Part shown: piece by piece, positions 32,262-40,428 of the stretch
Position numbering within the stretch: position 1 is the stretch's first letter
Layout of the letters: each line of letters starts with the position of its first letter
Assembly: GCA_030619765.1 (NCBI GenBank)
Contig: JAUXAU010000001.1
Span: 24,704 to 88,703 of the forward strand
Source: Thermoplasmatota archaeon
Lineage (GTDB): Archaea > Thermoplasmatota > E2 > DHVEG-1
DNA: 64,000 nucleotides
Reading direction: 5' to 3'
Made by a program: the position numbers and the translations under genes
Notes under the pieces: generated by a model
Databases searched by the model: none
Told to the model about the DNA's origin: nothing
Seen by the model: the letters and a program-made list of their open reading frames with translations, nothing else

Positions 32262-32498
32262 ATGTTTATTGCTGATGATACCAGGAAAAAGGGGAATGAG
32301 TTGCTAGATGAATCAATAGCACATCTTGCAAAAAGAGGTGTTGTCAGTGCATTGGTTGCTTACATAGTTGAAAATCCTGATAAGACTAGTGATGAAGACA
32401 ACATTATCTTTGTTGGAGAATATGCTCCAGGTGGTGAGGGAAGGAGGCAAAATCTTCGTAGAAATGTGGTGACATATTTTGCGAAAACAACAATATAA
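32262..32498 (+). CDS. Small protein, unknown
   Basis: 78 residues, starting directly after the peptidase stop. Mixed alpha/beta with HLAKRGVVSALVAYIVENPD. No family recognised. Confidence 0.5.
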   Translation: MFIADDTRKKGNELLDESIAHLAKRGVVSALVAYIVENPDKTSDEDNIIFVGEYAPGGEGRRQNLRRNVVTYFAKTTI

Positions 32499-32510
32499 AA
32501 GGAGATTAAG

Positions 32511-33011
32511 ATGATAGGAGAACATGGAGAATTACATGGTAAAAGAGGAAGGATAGTAAAAAAGAGAACAGAGGTGTCAATAGAAGATCAACTTGATATA
32601 GCTCAAGAACAGGCCAGGTTACTTTCTTCAAAGCAATTAGAGAAGCCAGACATGATTGGGAAATTTGCTGGTAGTGGTGTTTCAAAGATAAAGAAAGAGC
32701 CGGAGGAAAAACTTGAAAGGGTCTCAAATAGAAGAAGTGATGAGGAGTTGCAAAGATTGCGCAAAGAAAAGCCTGTGGCAAGAGAAGGAGATATAGGAAT
32801 ACGGACAATTGGAATTGGCAAGTTTTCAAAAGAGATCGTAAAAGGATCAACTAATATTAGTACAGGAATGAGGGATGAGTTGACACCAGTGAAGTTCAAG
32901 GCTCCAATAAAGACTGGAATTGGTAATGCTTCTGAAGTGAATCGAATTCGTCCTGTTGGAGACAGACTGCATAAAGATGTAACAAATCAAAAGCTTAAAG
33001 GAGACAAGTAA
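32511..33011 (+). CDS. Charged head-region protein A, unknown
   Basis: 166 residues, ATG after AAGGAGATT. Charged and low in aromatics, probably partly disordered. The segments SIEDQLDIAQEQARLLSSKQ and SDEELQRLRKEK have counterparts in the protein at 33250. It may be a head decoration or scaffolding accessory. Confidence 0.55.
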   Translation: MIGEHGELHGKRGRIVKKRTEVSIEDQLDIAQEQARLLSSKQLEKPDMIGKFAGSGVSKIKKEPEEKLERVSNRRSDEELQRLRKEKPVAREGDIGIRTIGIGKFSKEIVKGSTNISTGMRDELTPVKFKAPIKTGIGNASEVNRIRPVGDRLHKDVTNQKLKGDK

Positions 33012-33253
33012 TGGCAGAAAGAAGTTTAACTGTTCAAGAGAAAAAATGGCAAGCGGAATCTGATGCAAGAAGTCTGATTCATGCAGAAGAAGTAGTGGGG
33101 GATACACCACGATTAAAAAGAGCGCTTGTTGAAGTTGATAAGATTGTTGTAGAAAAACAAAAGGAAGCTAAAGCAGCCCAAAAAGTTGCAAGAAAGAAAC
33201 CAGCATTAAGAAAACAATCTGTTAGAACATTCAGAACAAGGAGAAAAAAATGA
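33011..33253 (+). CDS. Small basic protein, unknown
   Basis: 80 residues, very rich in Lys and Arg, predicted helical (LVEVDKIVVEKQKEAKAAQK). Overlaps both neighbours by 1-4 bases. Confidence 0.5.
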   Translation: MAERSLTVQEKKWQAESDARSLIHAEEVVGDTPRLKRALVEVDKIVVEKQKEAKAAQKVARKKPALRKQSVRTFRTRRKK

Positions 33254-33714
33254 TAGGAAGGTTTGGAAGTCAGCATTCAGGAAAAGTGAAGAAAAGTGTA
33301 GGTTTGCCCACTTCAGTAAAAACAGTTAGGGAGTTGTCAGCTGCAGAAAGGATTGCAATAGTGCAAGAACAGAATCAGATGATGGGAGAGAGTGAAAGAG
33401 AAGAAAAGCAGACAGAACTTAAGAAGGAGCCGATGAGTGAGAGCATGATTGCAATGGAAAATATCAACAAGCAGCGTCAACGAGATATAGAAAAGGATGA
33501 TGCATGGAATCGAAGAATCAATAATTGTGATAGTGCAGAAGAGCTGCAACAATTGTTAAAGGCCAAATCTGGTAAAGTTGGCAAGATAAGGGTTGGATTT
33601 ATATCTGGAGATGCACGAGTTGGAGGAGACACTTCAAAATTAGATAATTTGACATCTGGATTGACTGCTGAAGGCAAAAGACTGGCAGATCCTAATGCTT
33701 TGGAGTTGGACTAA
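33250..33714 (+). CDS. Charged head-region protein B, related to protein A
   Basis: 154 residues. SAAERIAIVQEQNQMMGES and CDSAEELQQLLKAKSGK match in layout segments of the 32511 product, and the second also resembles CNSAKDLEDLLFQYG at the end of the scaffold candidate. Unknown role in the head module. Confidence 0.55.
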   Translation: MIGRFGSQHSGKVKKSVGLPTSVKTVRELSAAERIAIVQEQNQMMGESEREEKQTELKKEPMSESMIAMENINKQRQRDIEKDDAWNRRINNCDSAEELQQLLKAKSGKVGKIRVGFISGDARVGGDTSKLDNLTSGLTAEGKRLADPNALELD

Positions 33715-33764
33715 TTGAGAATGCAATGAAAAGAAAATACAAGATGTTAGAATGAGGCAATTAA

Positions 33765-35450
33765 ATGTATTCTCGAAATGAGGAACAAGAGAAAAGAAAA
33801 CTAAACTACTCACGTTATAGAAAGTTGTCTGAAAAGGGCTACTCTATCTCTGAGGAAACTGCACAAACAGCTTTATATTTTATCAATGAGGATCCTTTTG
33901 GTAGGGCTTATTATATGAAGTCTTTGGGTGAAGTGGTTATTAGAGATCCTTTGGAAGGACGTGAATATACTCAGGAGGAGTGGGCCAATAAAGAGTTCAT
34001 AGTTGATAACAAAACTCAGTTGATAAATAAGGCGTCAGCTGATTTAGTTGTAGGAAAATTGTTAAGTGTTACATTTAAAGAAGATGCATCTTCAGATGTG
34101 CAAAGGGAATGGTTAAAAGAATTTGTGAAGCGTAATGAGTTGCCAACAGTCCTTTATGAAAGTGCAATGAGGAACAGTGCTTTAGGGGATCAATATTATG
34201 AGTTGGGTGTTGTTGATGGTAAAGTTAAAGTGGAAAAGAAAGATCCTTATCATATTGATGTCATCACTGATGATGAAGGTTTGGAGGTGCTAGGATATGA
34301 GATTGCGTGGGAGATAGAAGTTGCAACTGAAGAAGTTACGACTGTTTTTAAAAAGAAGAAAAGAGTGCAAAAAACTTATGTACAGAAGAAAATCCATTAT
34401 CCAGGAAAGATTAGATGGGAGTTGTATGAGGAAAAGGAAAAGGATTTGGTTGCAGTTCCTTTGATATCATATCTTGGTAATGTCGATTTAGTGGATCGTG
34501 CATTAAAAAAACCGCACATGAGAGCATTGCTGGTTGATAATGATATAGAAGGAAGTGTTGAAACTGAGGATCCACAATATGCTTATATTGTAGAGGAAAA
34601 TACTGGAGTTGATGCTCCATTGTTAATACACTGGCCAAACTATAGAATGTTTTCTGTGTTTGGCGTTTCTGATAATGGTGTGATAGAGGCCCTACAGAAT
34701 TCTTTAAATAACAGAGAGACTCAAACAAATGATATCCTGGACAAACATGCTGATCCAGCAATGTTTGGGGATGCGAGTTACCTTGACAGTGAAGGAAATC
34801 TTGTGATGACTGGCGGAGGTGGGCGGTATTTTCCAGTTACCCCAGGAAGTGAGACTCCAGGATATTTAGAATGGGGTGGACATGTGGAGGATTCAGCTAA
34901 AGAAATACAAAGGTTGTACAAAGCAATTTTGGACAACACTGAAATTGCAGCAGAGCTTCTTAATATGGGAGAATCGACTGGAGGGATTGCATCTGGTAGA
35001 GCTTTGATGTATAAACTGATCAGATCCTTATGTATGGCAGCCCGCAAGCAGACGTATATGAAAAAAGCTGTGTTGAAAATGATTCTTACAGCGCAAAAGT
35101 TGCAGGAAGTTTGGGTTGATGGTCAAGGTGTATTAAGTGCTGACGAGGAGATAAAAACAGATTGGCCAGACCTGCCGGAAGCTGAAGTTGCAATACAATC
35201 GTCTATACCTACTGATACAAAAGAAGTTATAGATGAAGTTGCTGTTCTGGTTGATAAAGGATTGTTGTCAAAAGAAACAGGATTGTCTATAATTGCAAAG
35301 TATTTTGAAGAGATTGAAGAGGAAAAGGAGAAACTTAAATTAAAGGCTCAAGAGGATAGGGAAGTTGAGATAGAAAAGAAAAAGATGCCTGACTTAATGG
35401 CAGGTATACCTGAGGAAGCTGAAGAACCTGGAATAGGTGGAGGTGAATAA
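33765..35450 (+). CDS. Portal protein (SPP1 gp6-like)
   Basis: 561 residues. Typical order: N-terminal FIVDNKTQLINKASADLVVG, clip/stem region, SLNNRETQTNDILDKHADPAMFG, then STGGIASGRALMYKLIRSLCMAARKQTYMKKAV, the long helix seen in gp6-type portals, and an acidic C-terminus. It forms the dodecameric ring for packaging and tail attachment. Follows the terminase by about 2 kb with small genes between. Confidence 0.88.
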   Translation: MYSRNEEQEKRKLNYSRYRKLSEKGYSISEETAQTALYFINEDPFGRAYYMKSLGEVVIRDPLEGREYTQEEWANKEFIVDNKTQLINKASADLVVGKLLSVTFKEDASSDVQREWLKEFVKRNELPTVLYESAMRNSALGDQYYELGVVDGKVKVEKKDPYHIDVITDDEGLEVLGYEIAWEIEVATEEVTTVFKKKKRVQKTYVQKKIHYPGKIRWELYEEKEKDLVAVPLISYLGNVDLVDRALKKPHMRALLVDNDIEGSVETEDPQYAYIVEENTGVDAPLLIHWPNYRMFSVFGVSDNGVIEALQNSLNNRETQTNDILDKHADPAMFGDASYLDSEGNLVMTGGGGRYFPVTPGSETPGYLEWGGHVEDSAKEIQRLYKAILDNTEIAAELLNMGESTGGIASGRALMYKLIRSLCMAARKQTYMKKAVLKMILTAQKLQEVWVDGQGVLSADEEIKTDWPDLPEAEVAIQSSIPTDTKEVIDEVAVLVDKGLLSKETGLSIIAKYFEEIEEEKEKLKLKAQEDREVEIEKKKMPDLMAGIPEEAEEPGIGGGE

Positions 35451-35551
35451 TGCCATGTAAATTTAAATCTAAAGCAGCGAAAAGAAGATATGAGGCTTAT
35501 AAACATATCCATATAATACCCAAGAAGAAGAAGAAAAAACGGAAAAAATAG
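35450..35551 (+). CDS. Small basic protein (33 aa)
   Basis: Starts at TAATG overlapping the portal stop. CKFKSKAAKRRYEAYKH followed by a Lys/Arg tail, a pattern (FKSKAxxRR) common in tiny phage proteins. Too short for the ORF track. The stop lies just before promoter P3. Confidence 0.55.
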   Translation: MPCKFKSKAAKRRYEAYKHIHIIPKKKKKKRKK

Positions 35552-35580
35552 TTGACAAATTTAAGGAATCCTGCTATTAT
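35552..35580 (+). promoter_or_regulatory. Sigma-70-type promoter P3
   Basis: TTGACA, 17 bases, TATTAT with TGC before it, as in P1 and P2, though the rest of the spacer differs. It drives the block that starts with the small basic protein and the Dam-type methylase. Confidence 0.82.
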
Positions 35581-35598
35581 ATGTAGAGGAGTAATGGT

Positions 35599-35802
35599 TT
35601 GACAGGAAGTCAGGGTCAATCTTCTACCGGTAAAAAAGGTGGTAGAAAAGTTGGAAGAAATACAAAAAAGTGTCAGCGCTATCAAGATAGAAATCAAAGG
35701 GAAAAGAATAAAGCGAGAAGGGATGTAAAAATGCAAAGAAAGTTTGAAAAGCGCAAACAAAAAAGAAAGATGGTGGTTAGGATTGTTAGGGAGCTTGCAT
35801 GA
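35599..35802 (+). CDS. Small very basic protein
   Basis: 67 residues, TTG start after GAGGAGTAATGG. Lys/Arg/Gln-rich (KKCQRYQDRNQREKNKARRD), probably nucleic-acid binding or disordered. Overlaps the methylase start by 4 bases. Confidence 0.5.
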   Translation: MTGSQGQSSTGKKGGRKVGRNTKKCQRYQDRNQREKNKARRDVKMQRKFEKRKQKRKMVVRIVRELA

Positions 35803-36722
35803 GGGCGTTAGTTCCCTACTATGGTGGAAAGCAACGAATAGCAAAGAAAATAGTTGAGTTGATTCCACCTCATTTAATTTATTGTGAACCGTGTTGTGGT
35901 GGTGCCGCGGTGTTCTTTGCAAAAGGTCCTCTTTTAAATCCCAAAAACTATAAGGAAGCTTTAAACGATATTGATAAAAGATTGATAAACTTCTATCGTG
36001 TTATTCAAGAAAAGCCTGGAGAGTTGTTGTGGAGGTTGAAAAACACTCTCTATAGTGAAGCTGAATACAAGAGAGCCAAGGTTATTTTACAACACTTGCA
36101 AAATTTTTCTGCTGTGGATAGAGCGTGGGCTTATTATGTTGGTGTGGGTCAGGCGTTCAGTAATATTGTGCTTGGAGGTTGGAGGAGATGTTTTGTAGGT
36201 AGCTCAGCGCTTACTTGGAGAAACCGTGTAAGAGGGCTTAAAATGTTTTTAGGAAGAATGTCAAATGTGTATTTAAGTTGTGTTGATGCTTTGACGTTTA
36301 TCAAACAGTGGGATAGTCCTCAAACATGTTTCTATTGTGATCCGCCTTATCCTGGTTCAATTCAAGGTTACACATACAAATATAGCTATGACGAATTCCA
36401 AAAGCTTGTTGATGTTCTTGCATCAATTCAAGGTAGCTTTCTGTTGTCTTGTTATAAGTTGAGTACTAAAGAGATAAAAATCCCAAGTGAGTGGGAACTT
36501 TTTGGGATCAAAACAACTATGACAGCAACTATGAAAGGACGAGTCAGTACCAATAAAAGTAAAAAAGCAACTCAGGAGGAGTTAGGAGATGCGAGCAGAG
36601 TTGAACTAATCTACCGTAAACTTAGAACTGCCAAAGTCCGCCCTGATATTCAGATTATTATGGACAAGATGCGAAAGAGGATTCCTAGGAAAATAAAAGT
36701 GTTTAGGGAGGTGCTTGAATGA
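35799..36722 (+). CDS. DNA adenine methylase (Dam/D12 class)
   Basis: 307 residues. Motif I VPYYGGKQRIAKKIVELIP, YCEPCCGGAAVFF, NDIDKRLINFYRVIQ and motif IV CDPPYPGS (about 180) give the D12 alpha order. It methylates adenine N6. The C-terminal 70 residues are basic and extra. No restriction partner nearby. Confidence 0.9.
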   Translation: MRALVPYYGGKQRIAKKIVELIPPHLIYCEPCCGGAAVFFAKGPLLNPKNYKEALNDIDKRLINFYRVIQEKPGELLWRLKNTLYSEAEYKRAKVILQHLQNFSAVDRAWAYYVGVGQAFSNIVLGGWRRCFVGSSALTWRNRVRGLKMFLGRMSNVYLSCVDALTFIKQWDSPQTCFYCDPPYPGSIQGYTYKYSYDEFQKLVDVLASIQGSFLLSCYKLSTKEIKIPSEWELFGIKTTMTATMKGRVSTNKSKKATQEELGDASRVELIYRKLRTAKVRPDIQIIMDKMRKRIPRKIKVFREVLE

Positions 36723-36916
36723 GTTACTCACAAGAAAAAGTTGAGATGATTCAGGGTTGTGAATTCTTTGCATCTGCTGTGAAAATAATTGAAGGTGTCA
36801 TTAAGGATACAAAGCGTGCTTGTATTGATTCTATCTACATGTCAGGAGCATTTTTAAGTACATTGGATTATGTTAGATTGAAGGAAGCAATAGAGAAAGT
36901 TGAGATTCAAACCTGA
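36719..36916 (+). CDS. Small protein, unknown
   Basis: 65 residues, overlapping the methylase stop (ATGA). Helical (CEFFASAVKIIEGVIKD). No family recognised. Confidence 0.5.
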   Translation: MSYSQEKVEMIQGCEFFASAVKIIEGVIKDTKRACIDSIYMSGAFLSTLDYVRLKEAIEKVEIQT

Positions 36917-37301
36917 GAAAACTATTGGCTCTCGATTCTTTGCAACAACTTATAAGACGGTTGTGAAGAAGTTGAGGATTGATCCTATTGGAGAAGGAAT
37001 AACTTTAAGAAGACGAATCGAAAGATTGTTTTGGGGTAGAGATTTTCTTAAGCTTGAAGACAAAAAGGAGAGGGAGAGAAGATTAGATTTAGCAAATCGA
37101 TTAGTTGACGTTTATGGACAAAGATCTCGCAAGTTTTATAGAATATATCAGATGTATTGTTATTATAAAGGGCAGCTGAAGGGAGTGCCTTTAGTAGAAG
37201 ATGTTAAAAAGGAAACTGCTAGGATTAAGCAAAAGATAAAGAAATTATTTGAGGAGAAAAAGAATGGGAAAGAACATTCACAGAGTAACAAAAAAAGGTA
37301 A
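36900..37301 (+). CDS. Basic helical protein, unknown
   Basis: 133 residues, TTG start without a clear ribosome site. Very rich in Arg and Lys (RRIERLFWGRDFLKLEDKKE). Overlaps the next gene by about 38 bases. Function unknown. Confidence 0.45.
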   Translation: MRFKPEKTIGSRFFATTYKTVVKKLRIDPIGEGITLRRRIERLFWGRDFLKLEDKKERERRLDLANRLVDVYGQRSRKFYRIYQMYCYYKGQLKGVPLVEDVKKETARIKQKIKKLFEEKKNGKEHSQSNKKR

Positions 37302-37461
37302 GCCTGGGTATCAATATGGAGAAGATGGAGACATTTTTCTTTACAAACCTAAAAATAAGGAAAGCAGAATAGAAGCTAAACAAAAAGCTTTTAAGCAATC
37401 TGCTAGAGCAAAGAAAAAGACTGCAAGGGTAAGAAAGGATAAGAGGAGAGAAAAGAAGTAG
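37264..37461 (+). CDS. Small basic protein (65 aa)
   Basis: ATG 37264 after GAGGAGAAAAAG. Starts MGKNIHRVTKKGKPGYQYGEDG, a pattern seen in small phage proteins, followed by a Lys/Arg tail. Confidence 0.55.
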   Translation: MGKNIHRVTKKGKPGYQYGEDGDIFLYKPKNKESRIEAKQKAFKQSARAKKKTARVRKDKRREKK

Positions 37462-37589
37462 TGTCAATAACATCAGTGAAAACTTTGCCTGATCTTGTTC
37501 AGACAGTATATGCAAAAGGCAAGAAGCAAAAAAAGAGCAAGAACAAGAAGAAGAGAAAAAAGCGCAAAAGGAAGCAGAAAAATGACTGA
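37461..37589 (+). CDS. Small basic protein (42 aa)
   Basis: GTG overlapping the previous stop codon. VSITSVKTLPDLVQTVYAKG followed by a run of Lys and Arg. Too short for the ORF track. Support is mainly its position. Confidence 0.4.
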   Translation: MSITSVKTLPDLVQTVYAKGKKQKKSKNKKKRKKRKRKQKND

Positions 37590-37866
37590 TGGAGATAGGC
37601 CTCTTGATATGCAAATGGGTGAGCGTTGTGATATTTGCGGACGATTGTATCGAATGCATTATCAGGTGTCAGATGATGTTTGGAGTAAAGTGATACCATC
37701 TGGTAATAAGACTGGATATCTATGCTTGTCGTGTGCTGATTTTCGAGCACGTCAAAAAGGTATTGAATTATGTTTTAAAGCTGAAGTTCGTAGTAGTCGG
37801 ACTATGGAAGAGATTCGGGATTCTTGGGATAGATATCGGTGTGCATGTAGTAGGGAACAGAAGTGA
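37582..37866 (+). CDS. Zinc-finger protein, unknown
   Basis: 94 residues from ATG 37582 (AAAAGGAAG upstream). CDICGRLYRMH and GYLCLSCADFRARQKG give a treble-clef-like pair of CxxC sites. The 37495 start in the track is a frame shadow of the preceding gene. No named family. Confidence 0.55.
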   Translation: MTDGDRPLDMQMGERCDICGRLYRMHYQVSDDVWSKVIPSGNKTGYLCLSCADFRARQKGIELCFKAEVRSSRTMEEIRDSWDRYRCACSREQK

Positions 37867-38669
37867 AATATATTGTCTCTTCTAAGGACAGAGCTTGTCA
37901 GTTGGATTTGCATATCCGATGCATGTTAGAAAGATCACAACTTGATGGTGTGTATATTCTTTATGATTACAGCACTCCTTTTTACAAAGAAGGATACCGC
38001 AAGTTGCAGCAGAATCATTACCTAAAGGTGTTGTGGATCTCAGAAGTGAGATTTAAATATGACTTGGTTAGAATTGTAGAGAAGCAATGTGGTGATTATG
38101 TATTGATGATGGCAGATGATCAATACTTTATTGATAGTTTTGATGATGCATTGTTGCCTCTTATGTTTGAGGATCCAAATGTGCATTCTGTTTCTATTCG
38201 ATTGATGGATCAGATGACTATTAGTGGACCTTCTCGTGAATATATGGGTAAGCCGCATTTTATATGTCGAACAGATGGTTTACTGGTTTGGGATTGGCAG
38301 AAAATAGTTGCTCATTTTGATTGGGGTTATCCTATGGCAACAACTGGCACAATCTTTCGTAAAGATGATATTCTTCCTTTTCTAAAAAAGTTTTATTATA
38401 CAAATATTGGTTGGTTGGAGAATCAACTGAATCATAACAGAATGCAGGACAAACCTCTTATGGCTTCTTTCAATAAAAGTTGTACAGTGGAGTTACCATT
38501 TAATTGTGTTATTACTGAGATAGATAATCCTTGTAAAGGGATGTCATTGATGGCACTCAATAAAAAATTCCTTGAAGGGTGGATCATAGACACGAAAACA
38601 GCTTATGATGTTGATACTAAGGATTCTTTTATGTCTTATGAGGCAAATATAAGATTTATAAGGTATTGA
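37863..38669 (+). CDS. GT-A fold glycosyltransferase-like protein
   Basis: 268 residues, GTG start overlapping the previous stop. Begins YIVSSKDRACQLDLHIRCML, with the acceptor-type motif GDYVLMMADDQYFID (a DxD-like site near 80) and FDWGYPMATTGTIFRKDDI later. Probably transfers a sugar using a nucleotide donor. It starts a three-gene block with sulfatase- and sulfotransferase-like genes. Confidence 0.7.
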   Translation: MKYIVSSKDRACQLDLHIRCMLERSQLDGVYILYDYSTPFYKEGYRKLQQNHYLKVLWISEVRFKYDLVRIVEKQCGDYVLMMADDQYFIDSFDDALLPLMFEDPNVHSVSIRLMDQMTISGPSREYMGKPHFICRTDGLLVWDWQKIVAHFDWGYPMATTGTIFRKDDILPFLKKFYYTNIGWLENQLNHNRMQDKPLMASFNKSCTVELPFNCVITEIDNPCKGMSLMALNKKFLEGWIIDTKTAYDVDTKDSFMSYEANIRFIRY

Positions 38670-38670
38670 G

Positions 38671-39759
38671 ATGAAGATATATTGTATTCTATTAGATGCA
38701 ACGCCTGAAAATTCTAAATCGATACACTTTTTTGATGATAGACACTTTCAAAGGTTGCATCAGATTAGCAATTGTTTCACGATTACATCTCTAGTTTCTA
38801 TGTTGACATCTTACATGCCTTCAGACTTAATTAAAGGTGGTATTGGTTATAATAGTAATAGAAACTATTGGAGAGAAAACGGGCAAGTCCATTGGCCCTT
38901 TGAAGATAAATACATTTTAAGTATTCTAAAGGATCATAAGTGGGATATAGAAATTCATGTACCGATAAGACAGCACTATCGGCAATGGTTTTTGGAGAGT
39001 GTAAGCAGCAGATACAAAGTAACTTCTGTAGAGAATAGGAAAATGAATCTGAAGGAAATGTATCGATGTTGGTCTTTGGATAATGAAATGCTTAATGATC
39101 ATATCCTGGAAGAAAAGAGTTACATTAAAAAGATACAGTCTGAAGATGTCAAGAATAAGTTTTATCTGTTTGCGTACAATTATTACCACTTTCCTGCATG
39201 TCAAGAATTAGATCATTTGTGTCCTATGATGATGGAGAAACAATTGAATGTGCTGAGTTCCTGGGATTTTGATGAAGAGGATGCTCTCTTCTGGATTTTT
39301 TCAGATCACGATTGTGGACTCAACTTTGATTATAAATGCCAACCAATTGCTTTTAATATGTGGGCTCAGGTTAAAGATAATACAAAGTATCCTTTATGTA
39401 TCGAATCTCGATATACTTCAATAAGAGATTTTGCTCCAACCGTGCTTAGGAAGTTGGGTATTAGTCATAAGTGTGGTGATGAAACTTACTCTATAGAAAT
39501 GAATCAAGATAGTGATCGTATCTACTATGTAGAAGATAGTAGAATGGCAAATGAACGTTGGAAGTCTGTTACTTTTGTAGCTTGCAAGTTTGGTGATTGG
39601 GTAAATGGAGTTCCTCGCAGGTTGGTGTCAGTCTCTTATTGCAATAAGGTATATTATTGTTATGAACTAAACTTAGCGGATGGTAAATATGTGGAATTAA
39701 AAGAGGTAGACGAATCTTTGAAGTCTAATTTGATGGCAAGGTTTAAGAAGTTGATATGA
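38671..39759 (+). CDS. Alkaline-phosphatase/sulfatase-superfamily-like protein
   Basis: 362 residues. FWIFSDHDCGLNFD and TSIRDFAPTVLRKLGI match the late metal-site motif (SDHG) and the DxxPTLL helix of sulfatases. The N-terminal IYCILLDATPENS could supply the first metal ligand, but the Cys/Ser-x-Pro-x-Arg active motif is not seen. It may be a sulfo- or phosphotransferase or an inactive relative. Confidence 0.6.
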   Translation: MKIYCILLDATPENSKSIHFFDDRHFQRLHQISNCFTITSLVSMLTSYMPSDLIKGGIGYNSNRNYWRENGQVHWPFEDKYILSILKDHKWDIEIHVPIRQHYRQWFLESVSSRYKVTSVENRKMNLKEMYRCWSLDNEMLNDHILEEKSYIKKIQSEDVKNKFYLFAYNYYHFPACQELDHLCPMMMEKQLNVLSSWDFDEEDALFWIFSDHDCGLNFDYKCQPIAFNMWAQVKDNTKYPLCIESRYTSIRDFAPTVLRKLGISHKCGDETYSIEMNQDSDRIYYVEDSRMANERWKSVTFVACKFGDWVNGVPRRLVSVSYCNKVYYCYELNLADGKYVELKEVDESLKSNLMARFKKLI

Positions 39760-40412
39760 TCGTAATTTGTAATTTTGGAGATGCCCGAAGTGGAACTACT
39801 TTAATAAAAAAGATGTTTATGCAGGCTAATGGATATCTTAGTTTTAAGTTGGCTGAGGGACATGCACTACATCCCTGGAATTCAAATACAGGATTGATAG
39901 ATGTTGCAGGATTATTTAAAGAACATAAAATTGTTTTTGTTAGAACACTCAGACATCCAATTGATATAATGGAAAGCTTATGCTTTATTCATTCTAATGT
40001 GGCAGAAATGAAAGAATTCCGAAGAAGACTAAGATTGCTTAAAAATGGTTTTGTCAATACGAAAAAACAGATACCTATATTGAAAGCACCTTCGTATTAT
40101 TATTATATAGCGAAAGTTGTACTTATAGATGTGTATTATGAAGATTTGGGAAATATAGAAAAGCGTAGAGAGTTTTTTAATCAAGTCACAACATTTTTTC
40201 CTTGTTCTGAAGAAGCTGAAAAAATTAAGAATGTGTGGGGGTTGTACTTAGCAGATGTTTGGAATAAAAAACCTGTTAGGAAAGGGAGATTAATGAGCAA
40301 TGAGAATGATAGGATTTTATCTAAGGAGCATGATGAAATAATTCTTGCAGAATTGTCTGATATGATAGATGAGGAGGGATTAAGAGGAAAGAGTAAATAT
40401 GTGAATGACTAA
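39756..40412 (+). CDS. Sulfotransferase-like P-loop protein
   Basis: 218 residues. GDARSGTTLIKKMF (8-21) is the 5'-phosphosulfate loop, and IVFVRTLRHPIDIMES (about 60-75) the 3'-phosphate binding motif of PAPS-dependent sulfotransferases. It would transfer sulfate to a glycan or another acceptor. Overlaps the sulfatase-like gene by 4 bases. Confidence 0.75.
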   Translation: MIVICNFGDARSGTTLIKKMFMQANGYLSFKLAEGHALHPWNSNTGLIDVAGLFKEHKIVFVRTLRHPIDIMESLCFIHSNVAEMKEFRRRLRLLKNGFVNTKKQIPILKAPSYYYYIAKVVLIDVYYEDLGNIEKRREFFNQVTTFFPCSEEAEKIKNVWGLYLADVWNKKPVRKGRLMSNENDRILSKEHDEIILAELSDMIDEEGLRGKSKYVND

Positions 40413-40428
40413 CCTTTTAGGGGGTTAC

